Assembly (NCBI RefSeq): GCF_963082655.1
Contig: NC_081552.1
Coordinates: 189,856,075 to 189,920,074, forward strand
Direction of reading: 5' to 3'
Origin: Stomoxys calcitrans
Taxonomy: Eukaryota > Arthropoda > Insecta > Diptera > Muscidae
DNA: 64,000 bases
A model generated the notes under the pieces. The model made no database searches. It saw nothing but the letters and a program-made list of their open reading frames with translations, and was not told the DNA's origin. This document shows, in pieces, positions 34,820 through 45,039 of this stretch (its first letter is position 1; each line of letters opens with the position of its first letter). Both the position numbers and the translations under genes were made by a program.

Positions 34820-35495
34820 ACAGGGTGCGCGCCAGATAAACTGAAAAACAAAAGTGCTTCAGTTATGGTTTTAATTCTTTTTTTATTTGAGAATACCATG
34901 TCCCAATTTTTTTTCTCATGCAGTCTTGATAATGGCATCGGTGGATTGGTGACCCCCATTGCACATACACTGAGTAAATAGATTTTTTAAATTCGTGTCC
35001 ATTCTTTGCTGCATATCAATCGATATGTTGACAATGGCGGCGCAGATGTTGTTCTTGAGTTATGCTATGGTCCACGGTCAAATTTACACCACTCCAATAA
35101 GGCATGTTTTGCTTGTAGACGCAGCCGGAAGTGTCAAAGTGAGCCTTGTTACAGGAAAAAACTACCGCGTCTTCAGGCAGATTGTCAATCAGCATTTCAC
35201 ATCCAACAAAATCGCGTTCAGTTAATTCTTGCACAACAGCCAACTTATAGGGATGAAATGTAAGGTCTTGATGGACATCGTCACACAGTGGTGTCAGAAA
35301 TTCCCATAACAGCTACGTGTTTGCAAGCGGAACGCCGGGGAGAACGCACAGCTGACTGCCTCACTCTTTCGATATTTTCCGAAGTTCGGATGGTCCGTTG
35401 GAATCCATTTCTGGGTTAAGCGTCACTTCAACATTCCCAAAGTGAGTTAAATCACGACTGAATCGCATTACGGTCCGCGACGAGTCTATGAGAAG
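34820..35495 (-). mobile_element. DDE transposase fragment (Tc1/mariner-like)
   Basis: Minus strand: FHPYKLAVVQELTERDFVG, then NKAHFDTSGCVYKQNMPYWS, corresponding to the first-Asp SDEAHF block with the Asp-Glu replaced by Asn-Lys, then a stop. Remaining 3' sequence ends CTGGCGCGCACCCTG. It cannot encode an active transposase. Confidence 0.75.
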
Positions 35496-35499
35496 GAAT

Positions 35500-35826
35500 T
35501 AGCATGTGCGCCGAAGGTTAGCATGTCCGCCGAAGGTTAGCATGTCCGCCTACGACGATGAACGCCTGGGTGCGAATCCAGGCGAGACCATCAGAAAAAA
35601 TTTTCAGCGGTGGTTTTCACCTCCTAATGTTGGCGACATTTGTGAGGTACTATGCCATGTAAAATTTCTCTTCAAAGAGGTGTCGCACTGCGGCACGCCG
35701 TTCGGACTCGACTATAAAAAGGAGGCCCCTTGTCATTGAGCTTAAAACTTGAATCAGACTGCACTCGTTAATATGTGAGAAGTTTGCCCCTGCTCCTTAG
35801 TGGAATGTTCATGGGCGAAATTTGTT
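35500..35826 (+). mobile_element. tRNA-derived SINE, type B, near full length
   Basis: AGGTTAGCATGTCCGCC (box-A-like, present in tandem at the head), GGTGCGAATCCAGGCGA (box B), the body, GCCACGCCGTTCGGACTCG-type text and the end GTGGAATGTTCATGGGC. This is the reference copy used here for the family. The head triplication AAGGTTAGCATGTCCGCCG is unusual. Confidence 0.9.
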
Positions 35827-36014
35827 GTATTTGTTGCGTGGAAGCCACGTTGCGTAGCAACAAGTGAGCGACTGTTAGAAAAGAAACCCTCGACGGCGAA
35901 GGCCCGCTGGTGCCTAGACCAGACCATGATGGCAACTGACTGGAGAGAGAAACAAACTTCAAGGCTTCCCCTCCAGATGCGCCACCTCTCAACTCTGAAA
36001 GTTTTTATGATGTT

Positions 36015-36085
36015 CATGCTGGGTTTTGAACCCAGGCGTTCGTCGTCATGGGCGGTCATGATAGCCCCTGCGCCACGGTGGCCAT
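36015..36085 (-). mobile_element. tRNA-derived SINE, type B, head only
   Basis: The plus strand reads TTTTGAACCCAGGCGTTCGT and CCCCTGCGCCACGGTGGCC, the reverse of the SINE head. Confidence 0.7.
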
Positions 36086-36094
36086 ATCGGAGGG

Positions 36095-37085
36095 TAAACG
36101 AAAAGAAGTGACAGAGAATATTAGGAACCGTATGCTGTGTTTGAGAACGTTGAGACTTTGGGTTTCACTGATAGTTCAAAGATGGAATCAAGTCCAGATT
36201 AAGTGTCTACTCCGAATAAATAAGGAGCCGGACGCTGTGTTTGAGGACGTTGTGACTTTGGTCTTCACTGATGGTTCAAATATAGAGCCAGGTCGGGATT
36301 GGGGTCTACTCCGAAGCGCTCGTTATAGATATGTGACAGATTGGAAGGTAAATGCTGTGTTTGAAAACGTTGAAACCAGGGAGGCAGAGCAGAGCGTGAG
36401 CTTGAAAAATATCGAAGTGGTCGAAACAGGTTTCAAATTAAAATTCGCAACGGGGGCTCCGGCAAAAATAGGAACGCTAAGCGACTTGTCCGTCTCTTCG
36501 AATCCCTGGCTGAGACTTCGGAATTCGCTGATGGACTAAGTCATCAGGACGGAATTGGGGGTCGATTTCGAGGCACTCCGATATCGTTATGCCCCTGAGA
36601 CCACCGGACGAGTGTACGGTATTTCAGGCATTATAACAGCCGCGAGTAAATCCCGAAAAGGTATTTCCGTCACATAATTGAAGTGGATAATACAGCAGTA
36701 CTAAGGCCTGGACTCCGGGACAGATGGGCCGAAGTGTGTTGCGGCATAAGACTACATAAAGTGAGTCTCCAAATAAACTGACTTGGATTCCTGCACACGA
36801 TAGCATTCCGAAAAAAAGAAGTCATACGAATATATCAAGAAGGGCTTTCCCGAGGCGAGCGAGTCATTCGTCGGTCTTGCATACGTGCTACCTGACGAAC
36901 TACTTAACTTAGTTGAGTGTATGGCCAGTGCGAAGTCGGTGACGAGGCATCCTAAATGCCCGGCTGTCAAGTCACTCTGGCGAACTAAGGTATTGCTAAT
37001 CACTTGATGAGAATGAGGTGGTGACCGCCGAGCGCTTGCTTTGCTTATGCCCATATCTGTAGGAGCACACAGCAAAAAAGTGTGC
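36095..37085 (+). mobile_element. degenerate LINE with RNase H (family Y-like)
   Basis: Plus strand: the unit AVFE-VVTLVFTDGSN---G occurs about three times in tandem (36120, 36235, 36350), the TDGS being the first RNase H Asp. Decayed text ends with ENEVVTAERLLCLCPYL, the counterpart of ETLEHLLC-CP. Many stops. Confidence 0.65.
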
Positions 37086-37194
37086 TAAGCAGCAGTTCGT
37101 GTGTGCTGAAAATTAGAAAGCAGACATGACTGCTATTTTAGCAAACATAGGGCTGTTGTTTAAACAAACATTTCGGTCTGCTATTTAAGTAACA

Positions 37195-38342
37195 AAACTA
37201 ATGTGCGGACCGTCACACTGATTCAATCCTTTGACCAGTGCCGTGTGGAGCGAGTCCTTAGAGGCTGGAAAAAATATATGCTAAGCGATAGGTGGATAAA
37301 ATGTGGGTCTCATGACATAAATATAAGGGAGAAAGTGATTCAAAGCACACCACAGAGAGGCATTTTTTTCCCCCACCTCTATGGGTGACCACCATAAATT
37401 GACTCGATTTAGTTCTTCATCGGCAAGGGCAGCCGCCTCAGTGTATAGCACACTGCTACAACAACACCAACAACCTATTTCGGATGCTGACTGAGAAGCG
37501 ATTTGAACCATGTTACGACACTTCTAAGTGGTAAGGATCCGAACCAGATATTCAGAAGGGCCGAAAAGTCTTGCATATGGCTAATGACTGGGCTCGACCC
37601 AGGGGTCTCAATGTTAATCCAGACAAGACTGAAATATGCCTGTTCACGAGGAAAACGAAGGTGGGCCAATTTGACGCACCAAGTTTCCTCAATGAAACGA
37701 TTTCGATATATGACAAGGTCAAATACTTAGGAGTGATCTTGGATAGAAAACTTAATTGGAAGTGCCACTTTCAGGAGCGTACTGAGAAGGCTCACAGATG
37801 TTGGGTACTATGTAGACGGGCCGTAGGCTCGAAATGGGGCTTACGCCTCAGTAGTTTGGTGGAATGCGAAAATTGTAACGTTAGGACCATACAACAAGTT
37901 CAGAGAATATATTTTCTTGACATAGGCAAAGCGATGAGTACCACTCCCACTAGGGCACAGGAAACTAGTCTACATATCCGACCCACATTCATACAGATAA
38001 AGTGTGAGGCAGCCACTGCGGCTATGAGACTTAAGGCGATGGGAGAATGGATAGAGGATGGGAGCAGCTCATACCATCGCGTTATAATCGAGACGACCAT
38101 AGGAATCCCGAAAGGAATGGAAGAGGTCTCCGATCGGATACCTGAGACGACATTTGAGGTCGAGTGCGATGCATTGCTGCTAGCAGCACAGTTTTGGACT
38201 GACGGAACCCTAGTATGTAAACCCATCTGGAAGATCATGTTACACGGATGGATCAAAGCTAGAGGACAGAGTGGGCCTGGGGGTTTACATTGAGAACCCA
38301 GGGACTGAGATCTGTTTTAGACTGCCTGACCATATTACGGTC
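37195..38342 (+). mobile_element. LINE family X copy e, RT and linker
   Basis: Plus strand: VRTVTLIQSFDQCRVERVLR, INIREKVIQSTPQRG (RT motif B, TPQGG changed to TPQRG), then after a short insertion (37400-37475) LSGKDPNQI, NVNPDKTEICLFTRK, KYLGVILDRKLNWK and the linker to the RNase H start. The YADD block is deleted just before 37530, so the copy cannot be active. Confidence 0.88.
37400..37475 (-). repeat. TTG-rich dispersed repeat, copy 2 (inverted)
   Basis: Reverse complement of 34628-34740: TCATCGGCAAGGGCAGCCGC, CTGCTACAACAACACCAACA. It interrupts LINE copy e between RT motifs B and C. Confidence 0.65.
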
Positions 38343-38535
38343 CGTTGACACCACACCATCTCCTGCATTCTGTAATAGCTCAGATCTCTGCCTGCATGAC
38401 CGTATTATGGTTTGGCAATCGAAAACAGATCTCTGTCCCTGGGTTCTCAATGTAGACCCCCAGGCCCACTCTGTCCTCTAGCTTTGATCCATCTGAGTAG
38501 CATGACTTTCCAGATGGCAATACCAGAGGACAGAG
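38343..38535 (-). mobile_element. LINE family X, inverted segment in copy e
   Basis: RNase H start (SGKSCYSDGSKLEDRVGLG) on the minus strand, placed between plus-strand parts of the same element. Its ends form inverted repeats with 38290-38342 and 38536-38660. Confidence 0.85.
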
Positions 38536-39418
38536 TGGACAAAGCTGTCCTCTAGCTTTGATCCATCTGAGTAGCATGACTTTCCAGATGGCAATACCAG
38601 AGGACAGAGTGGGCCTGGGGGTCTACATTGAGAACCCAGGGACAGAGATCAGTTTTCGACTGCCAAACCATAGTACGGCCATGCAGGCGGAGATCCGAGC
38701 TTTTACAGGATGTGTGAGATGGTGTGGTGTTAACGCGAGGACGTCGAGTGTGAATATCTTTACGGACAGTAAAAAGGCCATAAGGGCAATAACAACCAGG
38801 ACGTTAAGATCACGAACAGTCTTGTTGTGTAAGAAGGATATTAACGCCATAACGGAGTAAGGGGAATGAAAGGGCAGACGATTTGGCAGTGAACTGCGGT
38901 CGCTAAACTTGGATAACCCGAAGGCTTTCAGGTCGACGCAGTCCGATTTAAGGGTGTGGGCGACAAACGCTGTGGATGCGGGGATGCGGATCATGAGTTG
39001 ACGAGGCTATTGCTGAAAAGAAGTAAAAAGGAGGTCAGTATAGCTTTTAGTATCATAACGGGATATATAGGATTACGAGCTCATTTAGGCAAAATCGGTG
39101 CGGCAAGTGATAACATGTGTAGTGCATGTGGGGAAGATAATGAGACCTTAGAGCATTTCTTATGTCATTGCCCGGCCTTCGCGGCTAACAGACACCGGCA
39201 CTTAGGTGGGGACACAATACCAGACATGAACCAACTTAAGGGAGTGGTATTGAAAAAAAGTAAGGATTTTGTAAGTAGCAGGTAGGTTACTTTTTAGTTT
39301 TTAGAGCGCACAATAAGCCAATTACTGGCTTAGGTGTATGTCAATAGTGGCATGGGGCGGATTAATATCTGCGCCCTCTTTTCTTATCAATTCAATCTTA
39401 CCCAACTTAACCTAGTCC
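38536..39418 (+). mobile_element. LINE family X copy e, RNase H to 3' end
   Basis: Plus strand: EDRVGLGVYIENPGTEISFR, VNIFTDSKKAIRAI, the tail CSACGEDNETLEHFLCHCP and a 3' UTR ending AATCTTACCCAACTTAACC. It provides the best view of the element's 3' terminus. The region with the GHNGVRGNERAD block is partly deleted. Confidence 0.88.
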
Positions 39419-39716
39419 AATTTTGGCATAGGTTAGGTTAAGTTTAAGTGGCAGTCTTCCATCAGACTGACTTAGAAGTTTTCGTCCCTTGTGATACCAC
39501 AGGAACAGAAGAAGGAATATGAATTCTAGTTCCTGCCGTTGAACCATCCAGATCGCTTTAAAAAGCCCAATAATTTGCGAATGTTCACAGCCGCTAAATC
39601 AGACAGGTTCTCAAAGAAATGATAACCTAAAGTAGAACTCCTTGTGACTGCTAGTGCGGGACACACACACAGAAGCTGTTCTATAGTCTCTTCTTTTTGG
39701 GTAAAACAAAATTTGG
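39419..39716 (-). mobile_element. LINE family Y 3' end
   Basis: Near-identical to 3900-4200. Minus strand encodes EETIEQLLCVCPALAVTRS and ends with a TAACCTAAC-type tail. Truncated to the last 300 bp. Confidence 0.8.
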
Positions 39717-39872
39717 ATATCATCTGACGATAGCGCTCACCATTCTCAGTTACGGTACGATTCGCATCATCTTTGAAGAAGTACGGTCCAATGATGCCAC
39801 CAGCCCATAAACCACATCAAACTGTGACTTTTTATGAATGCATTGGTAACTCTTGCAATGCTTCTGGCTTAT
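39717..39872 (-). mobile_element. DDE transposase fragment, partner of 3541-3700
   Basis: The plus strand reads TTCTTTGAAGAAGTACGGTC, GATGCCACCAGCCCATAAAC and TGAATGCATTGGTAACTCTT, almost as at 3605-3700. It fuses in frame with the adjacent LINE tail on the minus strand, by chance. Confidence 0.78.
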
Positions 39873-40303
39873 TTATTACTTCCAACAACTGTGCTAAGTA
39901 AGGTTCAAATCGGTTCATAACCTGATATAGCTGTCATATAAACCGATCTGACTTCTTGAGCCTCTAGAGGGCGCAATTGTTATCCGATTGGGGTGAAATT
40001 TTTTACAACGGCTTCTCCCATGACAGCCAACATACTTGTCAAATATGGTGCGAATCGGTCTATAGCTTGATACAGCTTCTCTATACACCGATCTCCCTAT
40101 TTTACTTCTTGAGCCCCAAAAGGGCAGAATTCTTATTAGAATTGGCTGAAATTTTACACAATGACTTCTGTGGTCTCCAACATTTATTTCAACTTTGTTT
40201 GCCTAAAATGAAATATCGGAAAAATAACTCGACAAACGCGATCCATGGTGGAGGGTATATAAGATTCGGCCCGGCCGAACTTAGCACGCTTTTACTTGTT
40301 TTT
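39873..40303 (+). mobile_element. HINE-like element, block H, 3' part
   Basis: Two to three monomers, then AAATAACTCGACAAACGCGA, ATGGTGGAGGGTATATAAGA, hairpin TTCGGCCCGGCCGAA at 40265-40279 and CTTAGCACGCTTTTACTTGT. 5' truncated. Confidence 0.85.
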
Positions 40304-40311
40304 AACCTAAA

Positions 40312-40492
40312 GTGGGTGCACCCCGGTAGCCGAGTTGGTAGCGTGCTTGGATTACCAGAGAGGGGCCGTGGGTTCGATTCCCGCCAGAAGCCTTGGTCTG
40401 TCGCTACTTTAGTATCACAACGGACTTAAAATTGTCTAAGCGAGTCTATAAAGGGCTGCCACTTTTATCAAACCTAACTTAACCTAAGGTGT
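40312..40492 (+). mobile_element. tRNA-derived SINE, type A, best copy
   Basis: TAGCCGAGTTGGTAGCGTGC (box A), GGGTTCGATTCCCGCC (box B), GTCTGTCGCTACT, and the tail AACCTAACTTAACCTAA. It follows directly on the 3' end of HINE-like block H. Confidence 0.88.
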
Positions 40493-40554
40493 GGGCGAAA
40501 ACGAAGCTTGCTAACATTCGTCGTCACAGACTTTACTATGAACTCACGACACTG

Positions 40555-40870
40555 TGCACCGTAGCACAGAGGTTAGCATGTCCGCCTATTACTCTCAGCG
40601 CCTGGGTTCGAATCTTGGCGAGAAAGTCAGAAAAATGTTCAACGATGGTTATCCGCTCCTAATGCTGACGATATTTGTGAGTTACTATGCCATGTAAAAA
40701 AATCTCCCCTAATGAGGTGTCGGTGCGCCGTTCGGACTCGACTATAAAAAGAATATCTTATATGGAATGTTTAAGATGGTATGTCAGTCATATAAAAACT
40801 TCTCCACAAAGAGTTGTCGCACTGCGGTACACCTTTCAGACTCGACTATGAATCGGACACAGCGTTGCCG
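40555..40870 (+). mobile_element. tRNA-derived SINE, type B
   Basis: CACCGTAGCACAGAGGTTAG, GCGCCTGGGTTCGAATCTTG, and a body with a duplicated CATGTAAAAA / GACTCGACTAT part. The 3' end is decayed. Confidence 0.82.
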
Positions 40871-40899
40871 TTTTGGGCTTTTTCTACCAAAATTGGCAG

Positions 40900-41870
40900 G
40901 CTGGTAGGCTTTACTTTAAATTTTAAGGGTTTGGTCTTGCAATTAGTTAAGGGGGAGTTTATGGGGTGAAGCTACCCCCAAATACTTGGCCTCAAAATTC
41001 AATATCAAATTCGTTTTTTCTATGCCAATTTGAGGGTAAAAAGTGTACTCCACTACCAATGACCTTTTATTGATGTCCTCTACTATCCTGATCGGCCTTC
41101 ATATATTATTTTTAATTCCTTTTTTTTGGGTAGGATAGGAGGAGGGGATTGCACTCTGGCACATCCTTTTCATTTGAGTACAATATATTCTCGGTCGTGC
41201 TAGATGACAGTTTGGTGTTGTTTTTATTGGGTGGAGAGGGTCGCTCCCCCCGACCCAAAAGACAATTATTTCTGTTCTTTATTGGCGCGATTTTAGATTC
41301 GAACTCTACTGACATAGACCTATTATCTCGCTCGAATTGCACGTCCTATTGAAGGGTATTTTGTGGGTGGGCCGGCCTAGTCTCTATCCCAAATATGTAT
41401 ACCAGATTCGTAGTCAATTCCCAAAAACATTTCATTTGATACCCATATTGTGACATTGGACATTCATGCACGTTTAAGGGGTTTTGGGGTTGGGGAGGCC
41501 CCGTAGATACCTTGGACCAAGGCCCCTCAGAAGCCTAGAAATAAATTTGTATGTCAGATTTGTACTGTACTTTTAAATATCTTTCATTTGATACCCATAT
41601 TGCCCAAAGCGGTGAAAGAGTCCTGTTGGTGGGATTTTTGGGAGTGGGGGACCCCCCCCCCCCCACCCCACTTTGGGCGAAATTTTTATACCAAGTTTGT
41701 ACTCTACTATTAAATACCTTTCATTTAATACCCATATTGTCCCAATCGGTAAACATGTCCGTCTGGGTGGGTTTTGGGATGGGGCGTTCCCCGTTCATTT
41801 TACCCAGAAATTTTGTACCACTGGGGGCAATGCTGATCCGACAGAACTCATTGAATGTTCAAGGGCAAAT
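40900..41870 (+). repeat. G-rich dispersed repeat (family Z) array
   Basis: Degenerate tandem units with ATACCTTTCATTTGATACCC, ATATTGTCCCAATCGGTAAA and TGGGTGGGTTTTGGG, about 137 bp apart at 41579 and 41716. Poly-C tract at 41650. No protein domain. Related to 48027-49570 and 50640-51316. Confidence 0.75.
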
Positions 41871-41938
41871 TGGTATTTGCATTACATTTTTACTACGATC
41901 TTTGTTTTAACTTGCTCATCCTAATTTTCTCATTACAG

Positions 41939-42032
41939 AGGAAATGCATAAATTCATAGCAGAACAGCTGCAGACGGGTCGAGTTCCATTGTGCATAAAC
42001 CCCCAAAGTGCAGCATTCAAAAGTTTTGCCAG
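41939..42032 (+). CDS. nmo: nemo coding exon 5 in window: C-terminal extension
   Basis: 94 bp. AG completes the split Glu codon, then 30 codons EEMHKFIAEQLQ / GRVPLCINPQSAAFKSFA (in two parts), then AG of a split Ser codon. This is the conserved NLK C-terminal extension. The acceptor is the first AG of CATTACAGAG (41937-41938); only this choice keeps frame with exon 4. The donor is CCAG|GTAAGT at 42033. If the following intron were retained, the protein would read ...KSFAR and stop at TAA 42034-42036. Confidence 0.96.
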
Positions 42033-42033
42033 G

Positions 42034-42036
42034 TAA
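42034..42036 (+). other. nmo: stop codon available on intron-5 retention
   Basis: Reading through the exon-5 donor gives AGG TAA in frame, so unspliced or intronically polyadenylated transcripts would encode a kinase ending KSFAR. The roughly 1.4 kb that follows shows no recognised repeat, which would fit a composite terminal exon, but no transcript evidence is available. Confidence 0.4.
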
Positions 42037-43480
42037 GTGGTGTTAAGAATTTTTTATTTTCAGCTAACCTCCTCCCCTTAACACAAATTCGACGTTCAAA
42101 ATAGCTGTCCAAAATTTAAAAATTTAAATTTCATTCTAACACATTGTGTACTCTGCTTTTGTACTAACATTTCCTTGTTACACCTCAAAAAAGTAACCTT
42201 TTCAAAAAAATTAAGCATTAAGTTTTGCTCATAATTTTAAATCGAAAGTTTTTTTTTATAATTATTGTATTTGTTTTTATTTCTTCTTCTTCTTTTTTTT
42301 CGCCATAACAAAACAACTTAAGCCAATAAAATAGTGAAGTAAATCGTAAACCACAAAATAGTTCTACTACAGAATAAAACACACACTGCTGCTTAACCGA
42401 TAGATAAAAAACTTAAAAAAAAATATATAGATCAACGAATAAAAAATAGAGAACTTGAATAATTCAAAGGAATCAAATTTCCAATGAAAACCACTCAACA
42501 GAAACAGAAGACTTCAGTGATATTAACAAGGATCCTTAGAGAGAAAGAAAGTGAATAAAGAATGAGAGAGGGGACACAAGGGCTGACCTTGAATATGACG
42601 AGAAGATTCAAAAGTGCATTTAAAATACGAAAAGAGATACAACTCGAATGTTGGCCAGAGGCCAAAGCTAGCTGCCAACTTAATAATTGGTCGAAGCCCC
42701 CTAAAATATGCAACACTTATAATCAAGCTGTAAGCTGTAATTGCATTATAAAGCGCCAAACAGCAAATTCGTATACGTAAATAGTTAAACTGGAAACTTT
42801 TAAATATTTGCTATAGCCATGCCCTGTCCTGCCCTTCGGTATCATATCATCTTAGAGGGCGTTTTGTTTGCGCCATTAAACCAGCCACAATCGTTTATGT
42901 CCTTCTGAGCATTGAGAATCTTGTACTGCATTGCTCCTCTAGGTCTGTTAAAATGGGAAAACTTAAAATTTATACGATTATCATTTATTTATTGATTGTT
43001 TCTAATTACTATTACTTTTTTTTTCGTTTGGTTGTTCCTCTCAAGGGATGGGCCAAAATGAAAGCACAAACAACAACAACGACCAACAACAACAAACAAC
43101 AACAACAAAATAATGATTGTCGTCTGTGTGTCACTGCTCATTATTGTAATTGTATCAATCGATTTTAATTGATGACACCAGCCTGTTTCACAATTCTACA
43201 TTGCAATTAATTTTAATTTGTAACGAATGAATATTGTCATTATATAGTATTTACATGTATACATATACATATGTATATATGAATGTTGATGTATGTAAAT
43301 GTATGCGTATGTGTTTGTAGAGGCAAACATGCAAGATAATAAATTTTGCTACCTAGGCTTGGGACTATCAGAAGTTAAAAAAAAAAGAAAATGCCATCTC
43401 TTTGCGACAAAGAAGTTTTGCTCTATTAATTATAAATTTAGTTCAAACGTAAGAATTGTTACAAAATATTTTTATTATAT
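42037..43480 (+). other. apparently unique DNA after nemo exon 5
   Basis: 1.4 kb without recognised transposon modules, A-rich at 42300-42560, with a CAACAACAACAAACAAC tract at 43075-43110. The absence of repeats just after a coding exon, together with AATAAA-like sequences (42363, 42437), leaves room for an alternative 3' UTR or intronic control DNA. Neither is shown. Confidence 0.45.
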
Positions 43481-45029
43481 CCCCACCCCCGTAGGAGAGG
43501 GGGTATATTCATTTAGCCATTCCGTTTGCAAAAAATTGCAAATTTTGCCCATGAACATTCCGCTAAGGAACTGGGGCAAACTTCTCACATATCAATGAGT
43601 GCATTCCGATTCAAGTTTAAGCTCAATGATAAGGGGCCTCCTTTTTATAGCCGAGTGCCTCTTTGGAGAGAAGTTTAACATGGCATAGTACCTCACAAAT
43701 GTTGCCAGCATTAGGAGGGGAAAACCACCGCTGAAACTTTTTTCTGATGGTCCGCCAGGATTCGAACCCAGGTGTTCAGCGTCATAGGCGGACATGCTAA
43801 CCTCTGCGCTACGGTGGCCTCATTCCGTTTGCAGCACATCGAAATATTAATTTCCGCCCTTAAAGAGGATATATATTTCGGATCGTCGTTAAAATCTAAG
43901 ACGATTTAACGATGCCTGTGTGTCTGTCCGTCTGTCCGTCCGTCTAAAGTCTTCAAAAATTGAGATATTGAGCTGAAATTTGGCCCAGATATGTCTTTTA
44001 GATGCACGCTGGTTAAGTTCTTGAACGGGCCAAATCGGACCATATTTGGATATAGCTGCTATATAGACCGATCTGCCGATAAAGGGTCTGAAGCCCATAA
44101 AAACTTTATTTTTCATCCGCTTTTGCTGAAATTTGAAACAGTGAGTAGTTTAAGACTTCCCGTCAACTGCCCCAAATATGGTCCAGATCGAACTATATTT
44201 AGATATAGATGCCATATATACCGATCTGCCGATAAAGGGTCTGAAGACCACAAAAGCTTTATTTATTACCCGATTTCGCTGAAATTTGCAAAAGTGAGTT
44301 ATATAAAGCCTCCCGACATCTAGCCTAAATATGGATTAGATCGGTCTATATTTAGATATAGCTGTCATATAGACCGATCTCCCGATAAAGGGTCTGAAGT
44401 CCATAAAAGCTTTGTTTATTACCCGATTTCGCTGAAATTTAAAAAAAAAACTTGGGTTAGTTTAAGCCTCCCGACATCTGACGTAAATATGGTTCAGATT
44501 GGACTATATTTAGATATAGCTGCCATATAGACCGATCTCCCGATAATGGGTCTGAAGGCCATAAAAGCTTTATCTCTTATCTGATTTCGCTGAAATTTGA
44601 AACGGTGTGTGTTATTAGGTCTCCCGACATTTGACTTAAATATGGTTCAGATTGGACTATATTTAGATATTGCTGCCATATAGACCGATCTCCAAATAAA
44701 GGGTCTTAAGCCCATAAAATGATTATTTTTTATCCGATTGTACTGAAATTTGAAACAGTGGGTAGTTTTAGGTCTCCCGACATCCGACCCAAATATGATT
44801 CGGATCGGACTATGTTTAGATATAGCTGCCATACAGACCGATCACCTGATAAAGAGTATGAAGCCCATACAAGCTTTATTTTTTATCCGTTTCGCTGAAA
44901 TTTGAGGAATTTGGTGCATTAGTTGTTCAATTTTCACCGGATTGTGACGAAAGGGGGTCTACATATATACCCGAGGTGGTGGGTATCCAAAGTTCGGCCC
45001 TGCCGAACTTAATGCCTTTTTACTTGTTC
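43475..45029 (+). mobile_element. HINE-like element, block I, third subfamily, both ends
   Basis: 5' module TATATCCCCACCCCCGTAGG (43478), split by a SINE, then TGTCTGTCCGTCTGTCCGTC. Monomers follow with TAGCTGC-ATATAGACCGAT at 44053, 44206, 44359, 44517, 44670 and 44823: intervals 153, 153, 158, 153, 153. Then GAGGTGGTGGGTATCCAAAG, the hairpin TTCGGCCCTGCCGAA at 44993-45007 and CTTAATGCCTTTTTACTTGT. Confidence 0.88.
43531..43820 (-). mobile_element. tRNA-derived SINE, type B, with target-site duplication
   Basis: Complete minus-strand copy, from GGCCACCGTAGCGCAGAGGT to its TTGCAAATTTTGCC-side tail, flanked by a perfect 13-bp CATTCCGTTTGCA (43518-43530 and 43821-43833). Removing it restores the 5' module of HINE-like block I. 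Confidence 0.95.
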
Positions 45030-45039
45030 TATGTTCTTT

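Noticed and set aside
39526..39723. In-frame fusion of transposase and LINE tail as a chimeric gene
   Set aside because: The joint lies between two truncated elements and the frame is only 65 codons; a chance fusion.
40321..40385. tRNA gene suggested by box A and box B sequences (also at 719-883 and 35516-35590)
   Set aside because: The cloverleaf arms do not pair properly, the sequences continue into a shared SINE body, and copies have target-site duplications.
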